From: Falsirhodobacter sp. 20TX0035
GTDB taxonomy: Bacteria; Pseudomonadota; Alphaproteobacteria; Rhodobacterales; Rhodobacteraceae
Length of the DNA: 64,000 nucleotides
NCBI RefSeq assembly: GCF_028307215.1
Contig: NZ_JAQMHV010000001.1
Location: 310,001-374,000 of the forward strand
Direction of reading: 5' to 3'
The notes below the pieces were generated by a model. The model was not told the DNA's origin and did no database searches. It saw only the letters and a list, made by a program, of their open reading frames with translations. The translations under genes and the position numbers were made by a program. Shown here piece after piece: positions 1 through 9,077 of this stretch. Positions within the stretch are counted from its first letter, which is position 1. Every line of letters starts with the position of its first letter.

Positions 1-576
1 CGCCTGGAAGTGGACATTCGGACCGGGGCTGGACAGCTCGGGGTTGGATTCGGGCGTCAGGCCGATGATGCCGACCTTCTGGCCCCCTACCTCCACCACC
101 GCGTGCGGGGCGATCTTGTCCGCCAGAAGCGGTTCACTCGTGGCGTCCATGTTGGCGGCCAGGATCGGCACGTCCACGGCGTCAGCCAGCGCGGCCAGTT
201 CGGCCGGGCCGTCGTCGAATTCGTGATTGCCCACCGCCATGGCGCCATAACCCAGCTTGCCGATGAACTCCGCCGCCGCCTCGTGCTTGTACTGGGTGTA
301 GAACAGCGTACCCTGATACCAGTCGCCCGCGTCCAGCAGCAGCGGGTTGACTGCGCGGTCCTTCGCCTGCGTCACGGCCGTCACCAGCCGCGCCATCCCG
401 CCAAAGCACTTGCCCGCCGCGTCATCCTCGGCCGCGCAGGTCGATCCGGTGGCCGTGATCGGCTCGAACCGGTCGTGCACGTCGTTGGTGTGCAGGATCG
501 TCAGGGTGAAGTCGGCCTGCGCCGCGCCCGCGCTCAGCGCCAGCGCGCCGGCCGTGGCCAGAAGGATTGTCCGCAT
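1..576 (-). CDS. 5'-nucleotidase / bifunctional metallophosphatase, periplasmic (3' part outside window)
   Basis: The first 192 residues of a secreted 5'-nucleotidase (UshA-like) are present and the gene leaves the window at base 1. A Sec signal peptide (about residues 1-21, ending AGAAQA) is followed by the metallophosphatase motifs LHTNDVHD (Asp32 and His34 as metal ligands), DAGDW and GNHEFDDG. Such enzymes dephosphorylate nucleotides or related phosphate esters in the periplasm. The ATG at 576 is preferred over the in-frame ATG at 588 because GGAG lies 6 nt before it and the signal peptide then begins MRTILL. The exact substrate cannot be told from the N-terminal half. Confidence 0.88.
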   Translation of the reverse strand, partial: MRTILLATAGALALSAGAAQADFTLTILHTNDVHDRFEPITATGSTCAAEDDAAGKCFGGMARLVTAVTQAKDRAVNPLLLDAGDWYQGTLFYTQYKHEAAAEFIGKLGYGAMAVGNHEFDDGPAELAALADAVDVPILAANMDATSEPLLADKIAPHAVVEVGGQKVGIIGLTPESNPELSSPGPNVHFQA

Positions 577-673
577 CGAAAGCTCCATGTGCCATGCGCG
601 TCCAGACTGCGTGGGCCCGCGTCCCATGTCAAAGCGGGATTGACCGACAGCCCGATTGGGCGCATGAGACATC

Positions 674-1012
674 ATGCTGATTTACAAGATCTTCCGGCGT
701 CCGGAATGGGACGCGTTCCGCGCTTCGGGCAAGACGGCCGGTGCCCCGGTCGATCTGGCGGACGGCTACATCCACATTTCCACCCGGGAACAGGTGGCCG
801 AAACGGCCGCCAAGCATTTCGGGGCCGAGGCCGATCTGGTTCTGGTCGCGCTGGACGACGCGGCTCTGGGGCCCGCCCTTCACTGGGAACCGTCGCGCGG
901 CGGCCAACTTTTCCCGCATCTGTATCGTGATCTGACGCTGGACGACGTGGTGTGGGACAAGTCCCTGCCGCTGGGCGCCAGCGGCCACATTTTCCCCGAG
1001 GGCGTGATATGA
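674..1012 (+). CDS. DUF952 family protein
   Basis: A 112-residue protein matching the DUF952 family by its N-terminal LIYKIF, the DGYIHIS stretch near residues 31-37, and the LFPHLYRDL segment near residue 80. The family's biochemical function is unknown to me. The stop codon overlaps the start of pyrD (ATGA), so the two are probably translated together. The gene is divergent from the 5'-nucleotidase across an 97-bp gap. Pairing with pyrD does not by itself prove a role in pyrimidine synthesis. Confidence 0.82.
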   Translation: MLIYKIFRRPEWDAFRASGKTAGAPVDLADGYIHISTREQVAETAAKHFGAEADLVLVALDDAALGPALHWEPSRGGQLFPHLYRDLTLDDVVWDKSLPLGASGHIFPEGVI

Positions 1013-2073
1013 CAGCCTTGGAACGTGCCGGTCTGGGCCTTCTGCACCGGATGGACCCGGAAACCGCCCATCACTGGTCGCTGAACGCCCTGCGCGCGGG
1101 TCTGGCGCCGCTGCATGGCGGGCCTGTTACGGGCGCGCGGCTGGCCACGACGGTGGCCGGGTTGCCGCTGGCCAACCCCATCGGCCTTGCGGCGGGCTTC
1201 GACAAGAACGCCGTTGCCGTGGCGCCCCTGATGCGCGCGGGCTTCGGCTTTCTTGAGGTGGGCGCCGCCACCCCCCGGCCCCAATCGGGCAATGCCAAGC
1301 CCCGGCTGTTCCGCCTGTCGAAGGATCGCGCGGTCATCAACCGCTTCGGCTTCAACAACGAAGGGGCCGCCGCCATCGCCGCCCGTCTGGCGATGCGCCC
1401 CAAGGGCGCGGTGCCGGTGGGCCTGAACCTGGGCGCGAACAAGGACAGCGCCGACCGGGCGGCCGATTTCGCGGCCGTGCTGGCCTGCTGCGGGCTTCAC
1501 GCGGATTTCGTGACGGTGAACGTGTCCTCGCCCAACACCGAACGGCTGCGGGACCTTCAGGGGCGCGAGGCGCTGGCCGCGCTTCTGGGCGGCGTGATGG
1601 ACGTGCGCGCGACGCTGGCCCGGCCCATCCCCGTCTTCCTGAAGATCGCGCCCGACCTGACCGAAGCGGATCTGGACGACATCGCCGAGGTGGCCGTCGC
1701 CTCCGGCCTGTCGGGCATCATCGCCACCAACACCACCCTGTCGCGCGACGGGCTGTCCGACGCCCAGCGCGAACAGGCGGGCGGGCTGTCGGGTGCGCCG
1801 CTCTTCGAACGCTCCACCCGCGTGCTGGCGCAGCTGTCGCAGCGGGTGGCGGGGCGCCTGCCGCTGATCGGCGTGGGCGGCGTGGGATCGGGCGAACAGG
1901 CCTATGCCAAGATCCGCGCCGGCGCCTCGTCCGTGCAGGTCTACAGCGCCATGGTGTATGAAGGGCTGTCCCTCATCCCCCGGATCGCGCGCGACCTGGA
2001 CGCGCTGCTGGCGCGCGACGGCTTCGCCAACGTGGCCGAGGCCGTGGGGACGGACCGCGACCGCTGGCTTTAG
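1009..2073 (+). CDS. pyrD: Dihydroorotate dehydrogenase (quinone), class 2
   Basis: Oxidises dihydroorotate to orotate in pyrimidine synthesis, passing electrons to membrane quinone. The 354-residue length and the N-terminal helical extension ([19 protein letters not shown]) mark a class 2 enzyme. FMN and active-site motifs are readable: [51 protein letters not shown] (catalytic Ser), ATNTT, and [19 protein letters not shown] for phosphate binding. The ATG at 1009 overlaps the DUF952 stop; a longer open frame back to 952 has no support. The 3' end overlaps the stop of the convergent gene by 4 bp. Confidence 0.96.
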   Translation: MTALERAGLGLLHRMDPETAHHWSLNALRAGLAPLHGGPVTGARLATTVAGLPLANPIGLAAGFDKNAVAVAPLMRAGFGFLEVGAATPRPQSGNAKPRLFRLSKDRAVINRFGFNNEGAAAIAARLAMRPKGAVPVGLNLGANKDSADRAADFAAVLACCGLHADFVTVNVSSPNTERLRDLQGREALAALLGGVMDVRATLARPIPVFLKIAPDLTEADLDDIAEVAVASGLSGIIATNTTLSRDGLSDAQREQAGGLSGAPLFERSTRVLAQLSQRVAGRLPLIGVGGVGSGEQAYAKIRAGASSVQVYSAMVYEGLSLIPRIARDLDALLARDGFANVAEAVGTDRDRWL

Positions 2074-2306
2074 AACGCCTTGAACGTCATCGTCGTCAGG
2101 GTCCGCTGGATGTGCGGAATGTCGAACAGGCGTTCCGACAGCCAGTGCCCCACATCCGACCCTTCGGGAATGTAGACCTTCGCCATCAGGTCCCATTCGC
2201 CCGAGGTGGAATAGAGTTCCGACACCACCTCGCGGTCATAGATGGCGTCCGCCACCTCATAGGTCTTGCCGGGGGCGCAGCGGAACTGGACGAACACGCA
2301 GATCAT
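2070..2306 (-). CDS. Lrp/AsnC-type ligand-binding (RAM) domain protein, stand-alone
   Basis: A 78-residue protein ([10 protein letters not shown]...[10 protein letters not shown]) with the pattern of the C-terminal RAM/AsnC ligand-binding domain, including the [12 protein letters not shown] core and the terminal TLTTM strand. There is no helix-turn-helix, so it cannot bind DNA alone. Stand-alone RAM proteins of this size occur in many Rhodobacterales; their role is unclear, perhaps amino-acid sensing by oligomerisation with Lrp proteins. The ATG at 2306 overlaps the TGA of the upstream helicase gene (ATGA), indicating translational coupling. Confidence 0.83.
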   Translation of the reverse strand: MICVFVQFRCAPGKTYEVADAIYDREVVSELYSTSGEWDLMAKVYIPEGSDVGHWLSERLFDIPHIQRTLTTMTFKAF

Positions 2307-3835
2307 GGGGTCTCCTCGGGTTGGAGTTTCAGGCGGGGGGTGGGCTTGGGCAGGTCGTCGATGCCCAAGCTCTGCTGCGGACGGGCCAGACGGTTGCGGA
2401 CGATCCACAACAGCCGGTTTTCCGCCCGCGTGATCGCGACATAGGCCAGACGCTTCCACAGGGGAACGCCCGCCTCCATTCGGCCGGCCTGGGCTGCGGC
2501 GTAAAGGTCGGGGGCGAAGACCTGCACCTGGTCCCATTGCGACCCCTGCGCCTTGTGGATCGTCACGGCGGCCCCGTGCAGGAAGGCGGCGCCCATCCGG
2601 GCGGCGGCGGGGATGAAGGGCTCTTCCTCGTCCGGCTTCTCGATCTTGATGATCGACGCGGCCGAGATCTGGGGATCCTCCGCGCCCACCACGTGCAGGC
2701 GGGCAAAGCCGTCGCGTGTGCCGGGGCCCAGATATATGACCTGCGCACCCTTGATCAGGCCCCGCGCCTCCAGGTCAATGCGCTTCTTGCGGTGCTTCAG
2801 CGGCAGTTCGATCCCGTCGCAGACAAGGGGCTCCCCCGGCAGCAGCGCATCCCCCGGCGCGCCATGCGCCCCCCGGAAGGCCGTGATCAGCCGGATGCGC
2901 GTGGCGTTGCGCCAGACCAGCACGGGCGATCGCGCCATCAGGTCGCTGTCCACGCGCTGCGCCCAGACCACGCGTTCGTCGCGCGCGGCGGCGTCTTCCA
3001 CCATCCGCTCGAACCGGTGGAAATCGATATCGGGATCGGCCAGCGCATGGGCCAGATCCAGGATCGGGTTGTCCTCGGACTGGCGGTGGATGCGGTTCAG
3101 GATCAGCTTGCGCGGTTCGCCCAGCCGTTCGAACACCATCTGCCCGGACTGGTTCACGGGGGCTAGCTGCGCCGGATCGCCGAACAGGACCAGCGTCGGG
3201 AAGATCTCGCGCAGGTCGTCGAACTGGCGTTCGTCCAGCATGGAGGATTCGTCGACGAAGCCCACGTCCAGCGGCTCCTCCCGCCGCTTCCAGCCGCGGA
3301 TGAAGTCCGACCCGCGCAGCCCCGCCGCCGCCAGCGCGCCGGGGATCGACGGCACGGTGTCGTAGAAGGCCTTGGCGCGGTCCAGCGCGGCCTCCGTCAT
3401 GCCTTCGACGTCCACAGGCCGCTTGCCGGTGCCGGCCAGCCATTCGGCCAGCGCCTCGTAATGCGGATCATAGACGGGGGTGTAGAGGATGCGGTGAATG
3501 GTCGTCGCCGGCACCCCGCGCATCCGCAGGACGGAGGCCGCCTTGTTCGTCGGGGCCAGGATCGCCAGCGTGCGCCGCTCCTTGCGCTTCTTGCCCTCCC
3601 AGTCGGCCGAGACGATGTCCACCCCCGCCTCGCGCATGGCCTTGGTCAGCTGCGCTAGAAGCAGCGTCTTGCCCGACCCTGCCTTACCGATGACGGCAAG
3701 AACCGTGGACTTCCCCTCCACCGCCGGCTGGTGGGATCCGTTTTCCAGATCGACCCCCATGCCCCGCAGCTGTTCGGACAAACGGTCCCAGGCTTCGGCC
3801 TGGTCTTCGGAAAAGGTGATGGCGGGCGCGTTCAT
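2303..3835 (-). CDS. RecD-like superfamily 1B DNA helicase
   Basis: A 510-residue ATP-dependent helicase of the RecD2/Dda type. Motif I is GKAGSGKT (residues 50-57). Motif Ia is LAPTNKAASVLR, motif II VDESSML, motif III FGDPAQLAPV, and the C-terminal motifs are TIHKAQGSQWD (motif V) and VAITRAENRLLW (motif VI). It is shorter than full RecD2 and lacks its long N-terminal region. Probable role: 5'-3' DNA unwinding in repair or at stalled forks. It overlaps the RAM-domain gene by 4 nt. No LexA-type box is visible upstream. Confidence 0.88.
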   Translation of the reverse strand: MNAPAITFSEDQAEAWDRLSEQLRGMGVDLENGSHQPAVEGKSTVLAVIGKAGSGKTLLLAQLTKAMREAGVDIVSADWEGKKRKERRTLAILAPTNKAASVLRMRGVPATTIHRILYTPVYDPHYEALAEWLAGTGKRPVDVEGMTEAALDRAKAFYDTVPSIPGALAAAGLRGSDFIRGWKRREEPLDVGFVDESSMLDERQFDDLREIFPTLVLFGDPAQLAPVNQSGQMVFERLGEPRKLILNRIHRQSEDNPILDLAHALADPDIDFHRFERMVEDAAARDERVVWAQRVDSDLMARSPVLVWRNATRIRLITAFRGAHGAPGDALLPGEPLVCDGIELPLKHRKKRIDLEARGLIKGAQVIYLGPGTRDGFARLHVVGAEDPQISAASIIKIEKPDEEEPFIPAAARMGAAFLHGAAVTIHKAQGSQWDQVQVFAPDLYAAAQAGRMEAGVPLWKRLAYVAITRAENRLLWIVRNRLARPQQSLGIDDLPKPTPRLKLQPEETP

Positions 3836-3871
3836 GCCGCGACCATAGCCGCCCCGCGCCCCCGGCGCCAG

Positions 3872-4042
3872 TCAGTGGACGGGCGTGTCGGGGTCCATCG
3901 CGCGGGCCGTGATCTCCGCCTCGGCCACAGGAAGCAGCGCGTCCACACGTTCGGCCAGTTCGGTCAGGCCGTTCTGCATCGCATAGCTTTGCAGATCCCG
4001 AAGCACGTCCAGGATCCAGTCATGCGCCAACTTCGGTTCCAT
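3872..4042 (-). CDS. Small conserved-looking protein of unknown function (56 aa)
   Basis: A 56-residue acidic, predicted helical protein (MEPKLAHDWILDVL...). The ATG at 4042 lies 23 nt inside the end of the acyltransferase gene, so the pair is probably co-translated. In-frame codons upstream of 4042 give an unlikely Cys-rich extension. I do not recognise a domain. The regular hydrophobic spacing (LDVLRDLQSYAMQNGLTELAERVDALLPVAEAEI) suggests one long amphipathic helical hairpin that may dimerise. Confidence 0.65.
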   Translation of the reverse strand: MEPKLAHDWILDVLRDLQSYAMQNGLTELAERVDALLPVAEAEITARAMDPDTPVH

Positions 4043-5399
4043 CCGGTCTTCCTTCGGTGCCACGGTCCAGACGTTGCAGCACGCTTGCGGCATAGAACGC
4101 AAGCAGGCGTGCCTTGCCGGCGGCGGGGATCAGCCGGCCCCCCTGTTCAATCACGATATCGCGTTTTTCCAAAGCGCGAAGTCCCTCCGCCACCGGATCC
4201 TCGGGCAACAGCGTCACCGCCCCCACCCGCGCCAGTTCGGCGCGTAGCTGCGCCACCGCCGCCGGCAGACCACGGCGGCTGACCGACCCGCGGGACAGGG
4301 CCGCCGCCACCAGCGGCACCGGCAGGACGGGAACGTTGCGTCCAATCTCGTCCATCAGGTCGCGGGCCAGCGCGTCGGGTCCCGGATCCCCCGCATGGCT
4401 TGCTTTCCACGCCTGAAGCGAGACGGGCGTTCCGAACGCCACGCCCGCCGCACCGAAGCCCGGAAACCGGCCCCGCACCAGCCGCCACAGGTTGCGCAGA
4501 AGAAAGCCCACGAACTGCACCGGCCCCGCCCGGAAGCGGCGTTCGCCCACCCGGTCGGCCTCGGTCAGGATGCGGTCCTCCAGCACGCGGTCATAGGCGA
4601 TGCCCACGGGCACGAACAGAAGATCCCGCCCCTCGGCCGCCATCAGATAGCTGAAAAGGCCCACCTTCGGCGCCCCAATGCGGCCGTCAAGGCTGAGGCC
4701 CCCTTCGGGAAAGAAGGCCTGCGTCACCCCGGCTTCGGTCGACATCTGGACATAGCGGGCCAGCACCCGGCGATACAGCGGGCTGCGCGCGTTGCGTCGG
4801 ATGAAATAGGCCCCCATTGCCCGGATCAGGGACGACAATGGCCAGATGCGCGCCCATTCCCCCACCGCATAAGACAGGGCGGACCGTTGCGCGACAAGCC
4901 AGGTCACCAGCACGTAATCCATGTTCGACCGGTGGTTCATCACGAAGACCACGGTGGCGTCGCGGTTGACCAGTTCCCCCTTCGGGGCCGACGCCGCGAT
5001 CTTCACATCGTAAAAGGCGCGGCTGAACTTGCGGGCAAAGCGCGTGGCGAAGCCGAAATACACGGTGGCGGAAAAGGCGGGCACGATCTCGCGCGCATAG
5101 ACGCGGGCGCGTTCGAAGACCACATCCTCGCGCGTATTGGTGCTGCGGGCGTGGCGGGCGACGGCGGCGCTGACGTCCGGGTCATGGGCCAGCCGCAGGA
5201 TCATGTCCTGACGGCGCATCAGCTTGAACGGCTCGATCGGGCGTTCCAGCCGTAGGTTCAGCCGGGCCACCACCCGTTCCATGCGCCGCCGCAGATACCA
5301 GCGAGCGGACGGAACAAGGATACGGTCCAGCGCCGCCACAAGGGCGAAGGCCAGAACCAGAACAAGCAGCCATACGGGAAGTTCAATGGTCGCGGTCAT
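4020..5399 (-). CDS. Glycerol-3-phosphate / lysophosphatidate acyltransferase, PlsB-PlsC type
   Basis: A 459-residue membrane-bound acyltransferase for phospholipid synthesis. One N-terminal membrane helix (about residues 7-25) is followed by the acyltransferase core: NHRSNMDY (the HX4D catalytic motif) and FFPEGGLSLDGR (acyl-acceptor phosphate-binding motif). The size and NHRSNMDYVL form resemble PlsB-type glycerol-3-phosphate acyltransferases more than short PlsC proteins, so the acyl acceptor is uncertain. The ATG at 5399 is preceded by AAGGTG, which lies inside a perfect hairpin (see 5400-5422). Confidence 0.85.
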   Translation of the reverse strand: MTATIELPVWLLVLVLAFALVAALDRILVPSARWYLRRRMERVVARLNLRLERPIEPFKLMRRQDMILRLAHDPDVSAAVARHARSTNTREDVVFERARVYAREIVPAFSATVYFGFATRFARKFSRAFYDVKIAASAPKGELVNRDATVVFVMNHRSNMDYVLVTWLVAQRSALSYAVGEWARIWPLSSLIRAMGAYFIRRNARSPLYRRVLARYVQMSTEAGVTQAFFPEGGLSLDGRIGAPKVGLFSYLMAAEGRDLLFVPVGIAYDRVLEDRILTEADRVGERRFRAGPVQFVGFLLRNLWRLVRGRFPGFGAAGVAFGTPVSLQAWKASHAGDPGPDALARDLMDEIGRNVPVLPVPLVAAALSRGSVSRRGLPAAVAQLRAELARVGAVTLLPEDPVAEGLRALEKRDIVIEQGGRLIPAAGKARLLAFYAASVLQRLDRGTEGRPDGTEVGA

Positions 5400-5422
5400 G
5401 CGGGCACCTTAATGGTGCCCGC
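5400..5422 (-). promoter_or_regulatory. Hairpin enclosing the acyltransferase ribosome-binding site
   Basis: On the minus strand GCGGGCACC and GGTGCCCGC form a perfect 9-bp stem with an ATTAA loop, ending directly at the ATG of the acyltransferase gene. The Shine-Dalgarno-like AAGGTG (5410-5405) sits at the loop/stem junction. It lies 12 nt after the lpdA stop, has no T-run, and could lower translation or act as a weak lpdA terminator. Confidence 0.6.
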
Positions 5423-5434
5423 AGGGTCCGGCAA

Positions 5435-6823
5435 TCAGGCGTGGATGGCGCCATCGCCGCAGGCCAGCGCCGCCTCGCGCACGGCCTCCGAGAAGGTGGG
5501 ATGCGCGTGGCAGGTCAGCGCCAGATCCTGGGCCGAGGCGCCGAATTCCATCGCCACGCACACTTCGTGGATCAGGTCGCCCGCCATCGGGCCGATGATG
5601 TGGCAGCCAAGGATGCGGTCGGTTTCCGCATCCACCAGCAGCTTTACGAAGCCGTCGGCCTGGAAGATGGCCTTGGCGCGGGCGTTGCCCATGAAGGGGA
5701 ACTTGCCGGCCTTGTACTTGCGACCCGCTTCCTTCAGCGCTTCTTCCGTCATGCCGACCGAGGCGACCTCGGGCGTGGTGTAGATCACGCCGGGGATCAC
5801 GCCGTAGTTCACATGGCCATGCTTGCCGGCCAGGATCTCGGCCACGGCCATGCCTTCATCCTCGGCCTTGTGGGCCAGCATCGCGCCGGGGATCGCGTCG
5901 CCGATGGCGTAGACGCCCTTCACGTTGGTCTGGAAGTGGTCGTCCACCTTCACGACGCCGCGGGGCAGCATCTCCACCCCAAGCGCTTCCAGACCCAGAC
6001 CTTCGGTGTAGGGCTTGCGACCGGTGGAGACGAGAACCGTGTCCGCCTCGATCGTCGCCTCGGACCCGTCCTTGTTCAGCTTGTACCTGACCGTGACCTT
6101 GTCGCCGGAAACCTCGGTCCCCTGAACGGCGGCGCCCAGGATGAACTCGAACCCCTGCTTGGTCAGGATCTTGTGGAAGGCCTTCACGGTGTCCGCGTCG
6201 GTGCCCGGCAGGATCTTGTCCTGGAACTCCACCACCGTGACCTTGGACCCCAGACGCTTGTAGACCGAGCCCATCTCCAGCCCGATGACGCCCGCACCGA
6301 TCACGACCAGCGATTCCGGGATCTTGTCCAGCGCAAGCGCCCCGGTGGAGGTGACGACCTTCTTCTCGTCCGCCTCGACGCCCGGCAGCGTCGTGGCGAC
6401 GGATCCGGTGGCGATGACGATGTTCTTCGCCTCGTGCACCTCCTCGCCGACCTTGACCTTGCCCGCTTCGGGGATCGAACCCCAGCCCTTCAGCCAGGTG
6501 ACCTTGTTCTTCTTGAACAGGAACTCGATCCCCTTGGTGTTGCCGTCGACGACGTCCTGCTTGTAGGCCTGCATCTTGGCCCAGTCGACGGTCACGTTGG
6601 CGCCCATCAGGCCCATCTTCTCGAAGTTCTCGTGAACCTCGTGCAGGTGGTGGGTGGAGTTCAGAAGCGCCTTGGACGGGATGCAGCCCACGTTCAGGCA
6701 GGTGCCGCCCAGCGTGTCCCGCCCCTCGACGCATGCGACCTTCAGGCCAAGCTGCGCGCAATGGATGGCGCAGACATATCCGCCCGGGCCACCGCCGATC
6801 ACGATCACATCAAAACTGGCCAT
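5435..6823 (-). CDS. lpdA: Dihydrolipoyl dehydrogenase (E3)
   Basis: A 462-residue flavoprotein that reoxidises the dihydrolipoyl groups of 2-oxo acid dehydrogenase complexes with NAD+. FAD-binding GGGPGGY is near residue 11, the redox disulfide motif [13 protein letters not shown] at about 39-51, the NAD site [17 protein letters not shown] near 178, and the C-terminal catalytic pair [13 protein letters not shown] near 440. It is the last gene of the 2-oxoglutarate dehydrogenase operon and so most likely serves OdhAB; it may also serve other lipoyl complexes. Confidence 0.96.
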   Translation of the reverse strand: MASFDVIVIGGGPGGYVCAIHCAQLGLKVACVEGRDTLGGTCLNVGCIPSKALLNSTHHLHEVHENFEKMGLMGANVTVDWAKMQAYKQDVVDGNTKGIEFLFKKNKVTWLKGWGSIPEAGKVKVGEEVHEAKNIVIATGSVATTLPGVEADEKKVVTSTGALALDKIPESLVVIGAGVIGLEMGSVYKRLGSKVTVVEFQDKILPGTDADTVKAFHKILTKQGFEFILGAAVQGTEVSGDKVTVRYKLNKDGSEATIEADTVLVSTGRKPYTEGLGLEALGVEMLPRGVVKVDDHFQTNVKGVYAIGDAIPGAMLAHKAEDEGMAVAEILAGKHGHVNYGVIPGVIYTTPEVASVGMTEEALKEAGRKYKAGKFPFMGNARAKAIFQADGFVKLLVDAETDRILGCHIIGPMAGDLIHEVCVAMEFGASAQDLALTCHAHPTFSEAVREAALACGDGAIHA

Positions 6824-6844
6824 GAAGTCACTCCTTGAGAGATA

Positions 6845-7231
6845 TCAGAAAAGGGCCGCGAGGAAGAGGACGAGCGTCGCCACGAGGCCGCACATGAAGA
6901 AGATCGAGCGCCAGGGCGCCAGACCCAGATAATAGGCCGGAACATAGGCGAGCCGGGCCAGAAGGTAGATCCAGGCGCACAGGTCCGTCAGCCAGAAGTC
7001 GCTGTCGGTGACATACACCGCCAGCGCCGCCGCCGAGAACAGCACGAAGTTGTCGAGGTGGTTGCGCATGGCGCGCTGCATGCGACCGGTGTCGGTCGCA
7101 TAGCTCGGCTCCGCATCGCGGGGGCTGAGGTTGTATTCGTGCCCCATGTCGCGGTCCTGAAGACGGGACGTGAACAGCATGATGGCGACATACAGCAGCG
7201 CCGACAGACAAAGAACGATGATCTCGGCCAT
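6845..7231 (-). CDS. MAPEG-family membrane protein
   Basis: A 128-residue integral membrane protein with four hydrophobic helices and the MAPEG (membrane-associated, eicosanoid and glutathione metabolism) signature RAMRNHLDNFVLFSAAAL around residues 52-69. Bacterial members are often glutathione-dependent but mostly uncharacterised. It sits between orf79 (1-nt gap) and lpdA (21 nt) inside the 2-oxoglutarate dehydrogenase operon, where no enzymatic need for it is obvious. Confidence 0.82.
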   Translation of the reverse strand: MAEIIVLCLSALLYVAIMLFTSRLQDRDMGHEYNLSPRDAEPSYATDTGRMQRAMRNHLDNFVLFSAAALAVYVTDSDFWLTDLCAWIYLLARLAYVPAYYLGLAPWRSIFFMCGLVATLVLFLAALF

Positions 7232-7232
7232 G

Positions 7233-7472
7233 TTATGCGGTCCTCAGGAAGGTTGCGGTGGTCGCGCCGCCAAAGGCGGTTTCCTTTTCAAGCCACGCCT
7301 TGGCGTTGGCCGGATTGTGGACCTCCATCAGCGCGAAGGCCGCGCCATGGTCCACGGCCCGCCACAGCTGCAGCTGGGTCAGCCCGGAATTGGCGCGGTC
7401 TTCCGCGCCGTCGTCCCAAGCGGCTTTCCAGCCTTCATAGTCCGGCGTGTCGATCTGAAGAAGCAGCTGCAT
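7233..7472 (-). CDS. Small protein of unknown function in the odh operon (79 aa)
   Basis: A 79-residue soluble protein (MQLLLQIDTPDYEGWKAAWDDGAEDR...). It looks like a small ferredoxin-like or dimeric alpha/beta-barrel fold: an N-terminal strand, a Trp-rich helix, then QLQLWRAVD and AFALMEVHN strands. I do not recognise a named family. It lies between sucB and the MAPEG gene, with an inverted repeat (7493-7515) on its 5' side that may reduce read-through from sucB. Confidence 0.75.
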   Translation of the reverse strand: MQLLLQIDTPDYEGWKAAWDDGAEDRANSGLTQLQLWRAVDHGAAFALMEVHNPANAKAWLEKETAFGGATTATFLRTA

Positions 7473-7492
7473 CGTGGTGCCTTTCCCATGAC

Positions 7493-7515
7493 GGGCGCGC
7501 GGGGATCGCGCGCCC
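7493..7515 (-). other. Hairpin between sucB and orf79
   Basis: GGGCGCGCG and CGCGCGCCC form a perfect 9-bp stem with a 5-nt loop, in the only sizeable gap (68 bp) downstream of sucB. There is no T-run on the minus strand, so it is more likely an attenuator or mRNA 3'-end stabiliser than a full terminator. Confidence 0.5.
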
Positions 7516-7540
7516 TTTCGGGATCAACCGTGAACCGCGC

Positions 7541-9076
7541 TTACAGGTCCATCAGCAGGCGACGGGGATCTTCCAGCGCCTCCTTGACGCGGACAAGGAA
7601 GGTCACCGCGCCCTTGCCGTCGACGATGCGGTGATCGTAGGACAGCGCCAGATACATCATCGGACGGATGACGATCTGCCCGTTCACGACCACGGGGCGT
7701 TCCTGGATCTTGTGCATCCCGAGGATCCCCGACTGCGGCGGGTTCAGGATCGGCGAGGACATGAGCGAGCCGTAGACGCCACCGTTGGAGATGGTGAACG
7801 AACCGCCCTGCATCTCGGCCATGGAGAGCTTGCCGTCACGGCCGCGCGCGCCCAGTTCGGCGATCTTCTTCTCGATCGCGGCGAAGCTCATCTGGTCGGC
7901 GTCGCGGACAACCGGAACCACCAAGCCCGAGGGCGTGCCCACGGCCACGCCCATGTGGACGTAGTTCTTGTAGATGACGTCGGTGCCATCGATTTCGGCG
8001 TTGACGTCGGGCACTTCCTTCAGCGCGTGGCAGCAGGCCTTCACGAAGAAGGACATGAAGCCGAGCTTCACCTTGTGCTTCTTCTCGAACACGTCCTTGT
8101 ATTCGTTACGCAGGCCCATGATGCCCGACATGTCCACCTCGTTATAGGTGGTCAGCATGGCGGCGGTGTTCTGCGCTTCCTTCAGGCGGCGGGCGATGGT
8201 CTGACGCAGGCGCGTCATCTTCACACGCTCTTCGCGCGACGCGTCGTCGGCCGCGACCGGCGCGCGGGGCGCGGGGGCGGCGGCAAGGGCGGCTTTGGGC
8301 GCGTTCATCGCCTTCAGCACGTCTTCCTTCATGATGCGGCCGTCACGGCCCGTACCCTGAACCTGATCGGCGCTCAGACCGGCTTCGGCCATGGCCTTCT
8401 TGGCGGACGGCGCATCCTCACCCGATTTCCCAGCGCCCGCGGCGGCGGCCGGTTCGGCCGACGCGCCGTAAGAGGCCGGAGCCGGTGCACCGGCGGCCGG
8501 GGCGGAGCCAGTGGACGCGGCAGGTGCCGCACCCTCGCCTGCCTGGATCACGGCCAGCTTGGCGCCGGCCGGAACAGTGTCGCCTTCCTTAGCGATGATC
8601 TCGCCCAGCACGCCCGCGGCGGGGGACGGAACCTCGACCGACACCTTGTCGGTTTCCAGTTCGCACAGCATCTCGTCCTGCGCGACCGTGTCACCCGGTT
8701 TCTTGAACCAGGTCGCCACCGTTGCCTCGGACACGCTTTCGCCCAGAGCGGGCACCATCACATCGACCATCTTCGCCTCGTTCGAACCGGCCTTCGCGCC
8801 GGGCTCCTCCGTCTTGGCCGGGGCGGCGGGTTTCGCCGCGCCCTCGCCGATCTGTGCCAGCAGGGCATTCGCCGCCACCGTTTCGCCTTCCGCCGCCACG
8901 ATCTCGGTCAGCGTGCCGGCGACGGGCGACGGCACTTCCACCGTCACCTTGTCGGTTTCCAGCTCGCACAGCATCTCGTCGACCGCGACGCTGTCGCCCA
9001 CCTTCTTGAACCAGGTGGCCACCGTCGCCTCGGAGACGCTTTCACCCAGTGTCGGAACACGTACTTCGGTCGCCAT
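7541..9076 (-). CDS. sucB: 2-oxoglutarate dehydrogenase E2 (dihydrolipoyl succinyltransferase), two lipoyl domains
   Basis: A 511-residue core subunit that transfers the succinyl group from lipoamide to CoA. Two nearly identical lipoyl domains occupy about residues 2-78 and 103-178, each with an ETDKV lipoylation site (Lys43 and Lys144). They are joined by Ala/Pro-rich linkers to an E3/E1-binding domain ([12 protein letters not shown]...DVL, about 227-262) and a C-terminal catalytic domain with the [12 protein letters not shown] active-site motif. The well-known E. coli SucB has only one lipoyl domain and is about 100 residues shorter. The gene starts 1 nt after the sucA stop. Confidence 0.95.
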   Translation of the reverse strand: MATEVRVPTLGESVSEATVATWFKKVGDSVAVDEMLCELETDKVTVEVPSPVAGTLTEIVAAEGETVAANALLAQIGEGAAKPAAPAKTEEPGAKAGSNEAKMVDVMVPALGESVSEATVATWFKKPGDTVAQDEMLCELETDKVSVEVPSPAAGVLGEIIAKEGDTVPAGAKLAVIQAGEGAAPAASTGSAPAAGAPAPASYGASAEPAAAAGAGKSGEDAPSAKKAMAEAGLSADQVQGTGRDGRIMKEDVLKAMNAPKAALAAAPAPRAPVAADDASREERVKMTRLRQTIARRLKEAQNTAAMLTTYNEVDMSGIMGLRNEYKDVFEKKHKVKLGFMSFFVKACCHALKEVPDVNAEIDGTDVIYKNYVHMGVAVGTPSGLVVPVVRDADQMSFAAIEKKIAELGARGRDGKLSMAEMQGGSFTISNGGVYGSLMSSPILNPPQSGILGMHKIQERPVVVNGQIVIRPMMYLALSYDHRIVDGKGAVTFLVRVKEALEDPRRLLMDL

Positions 9077-9077
9077 A

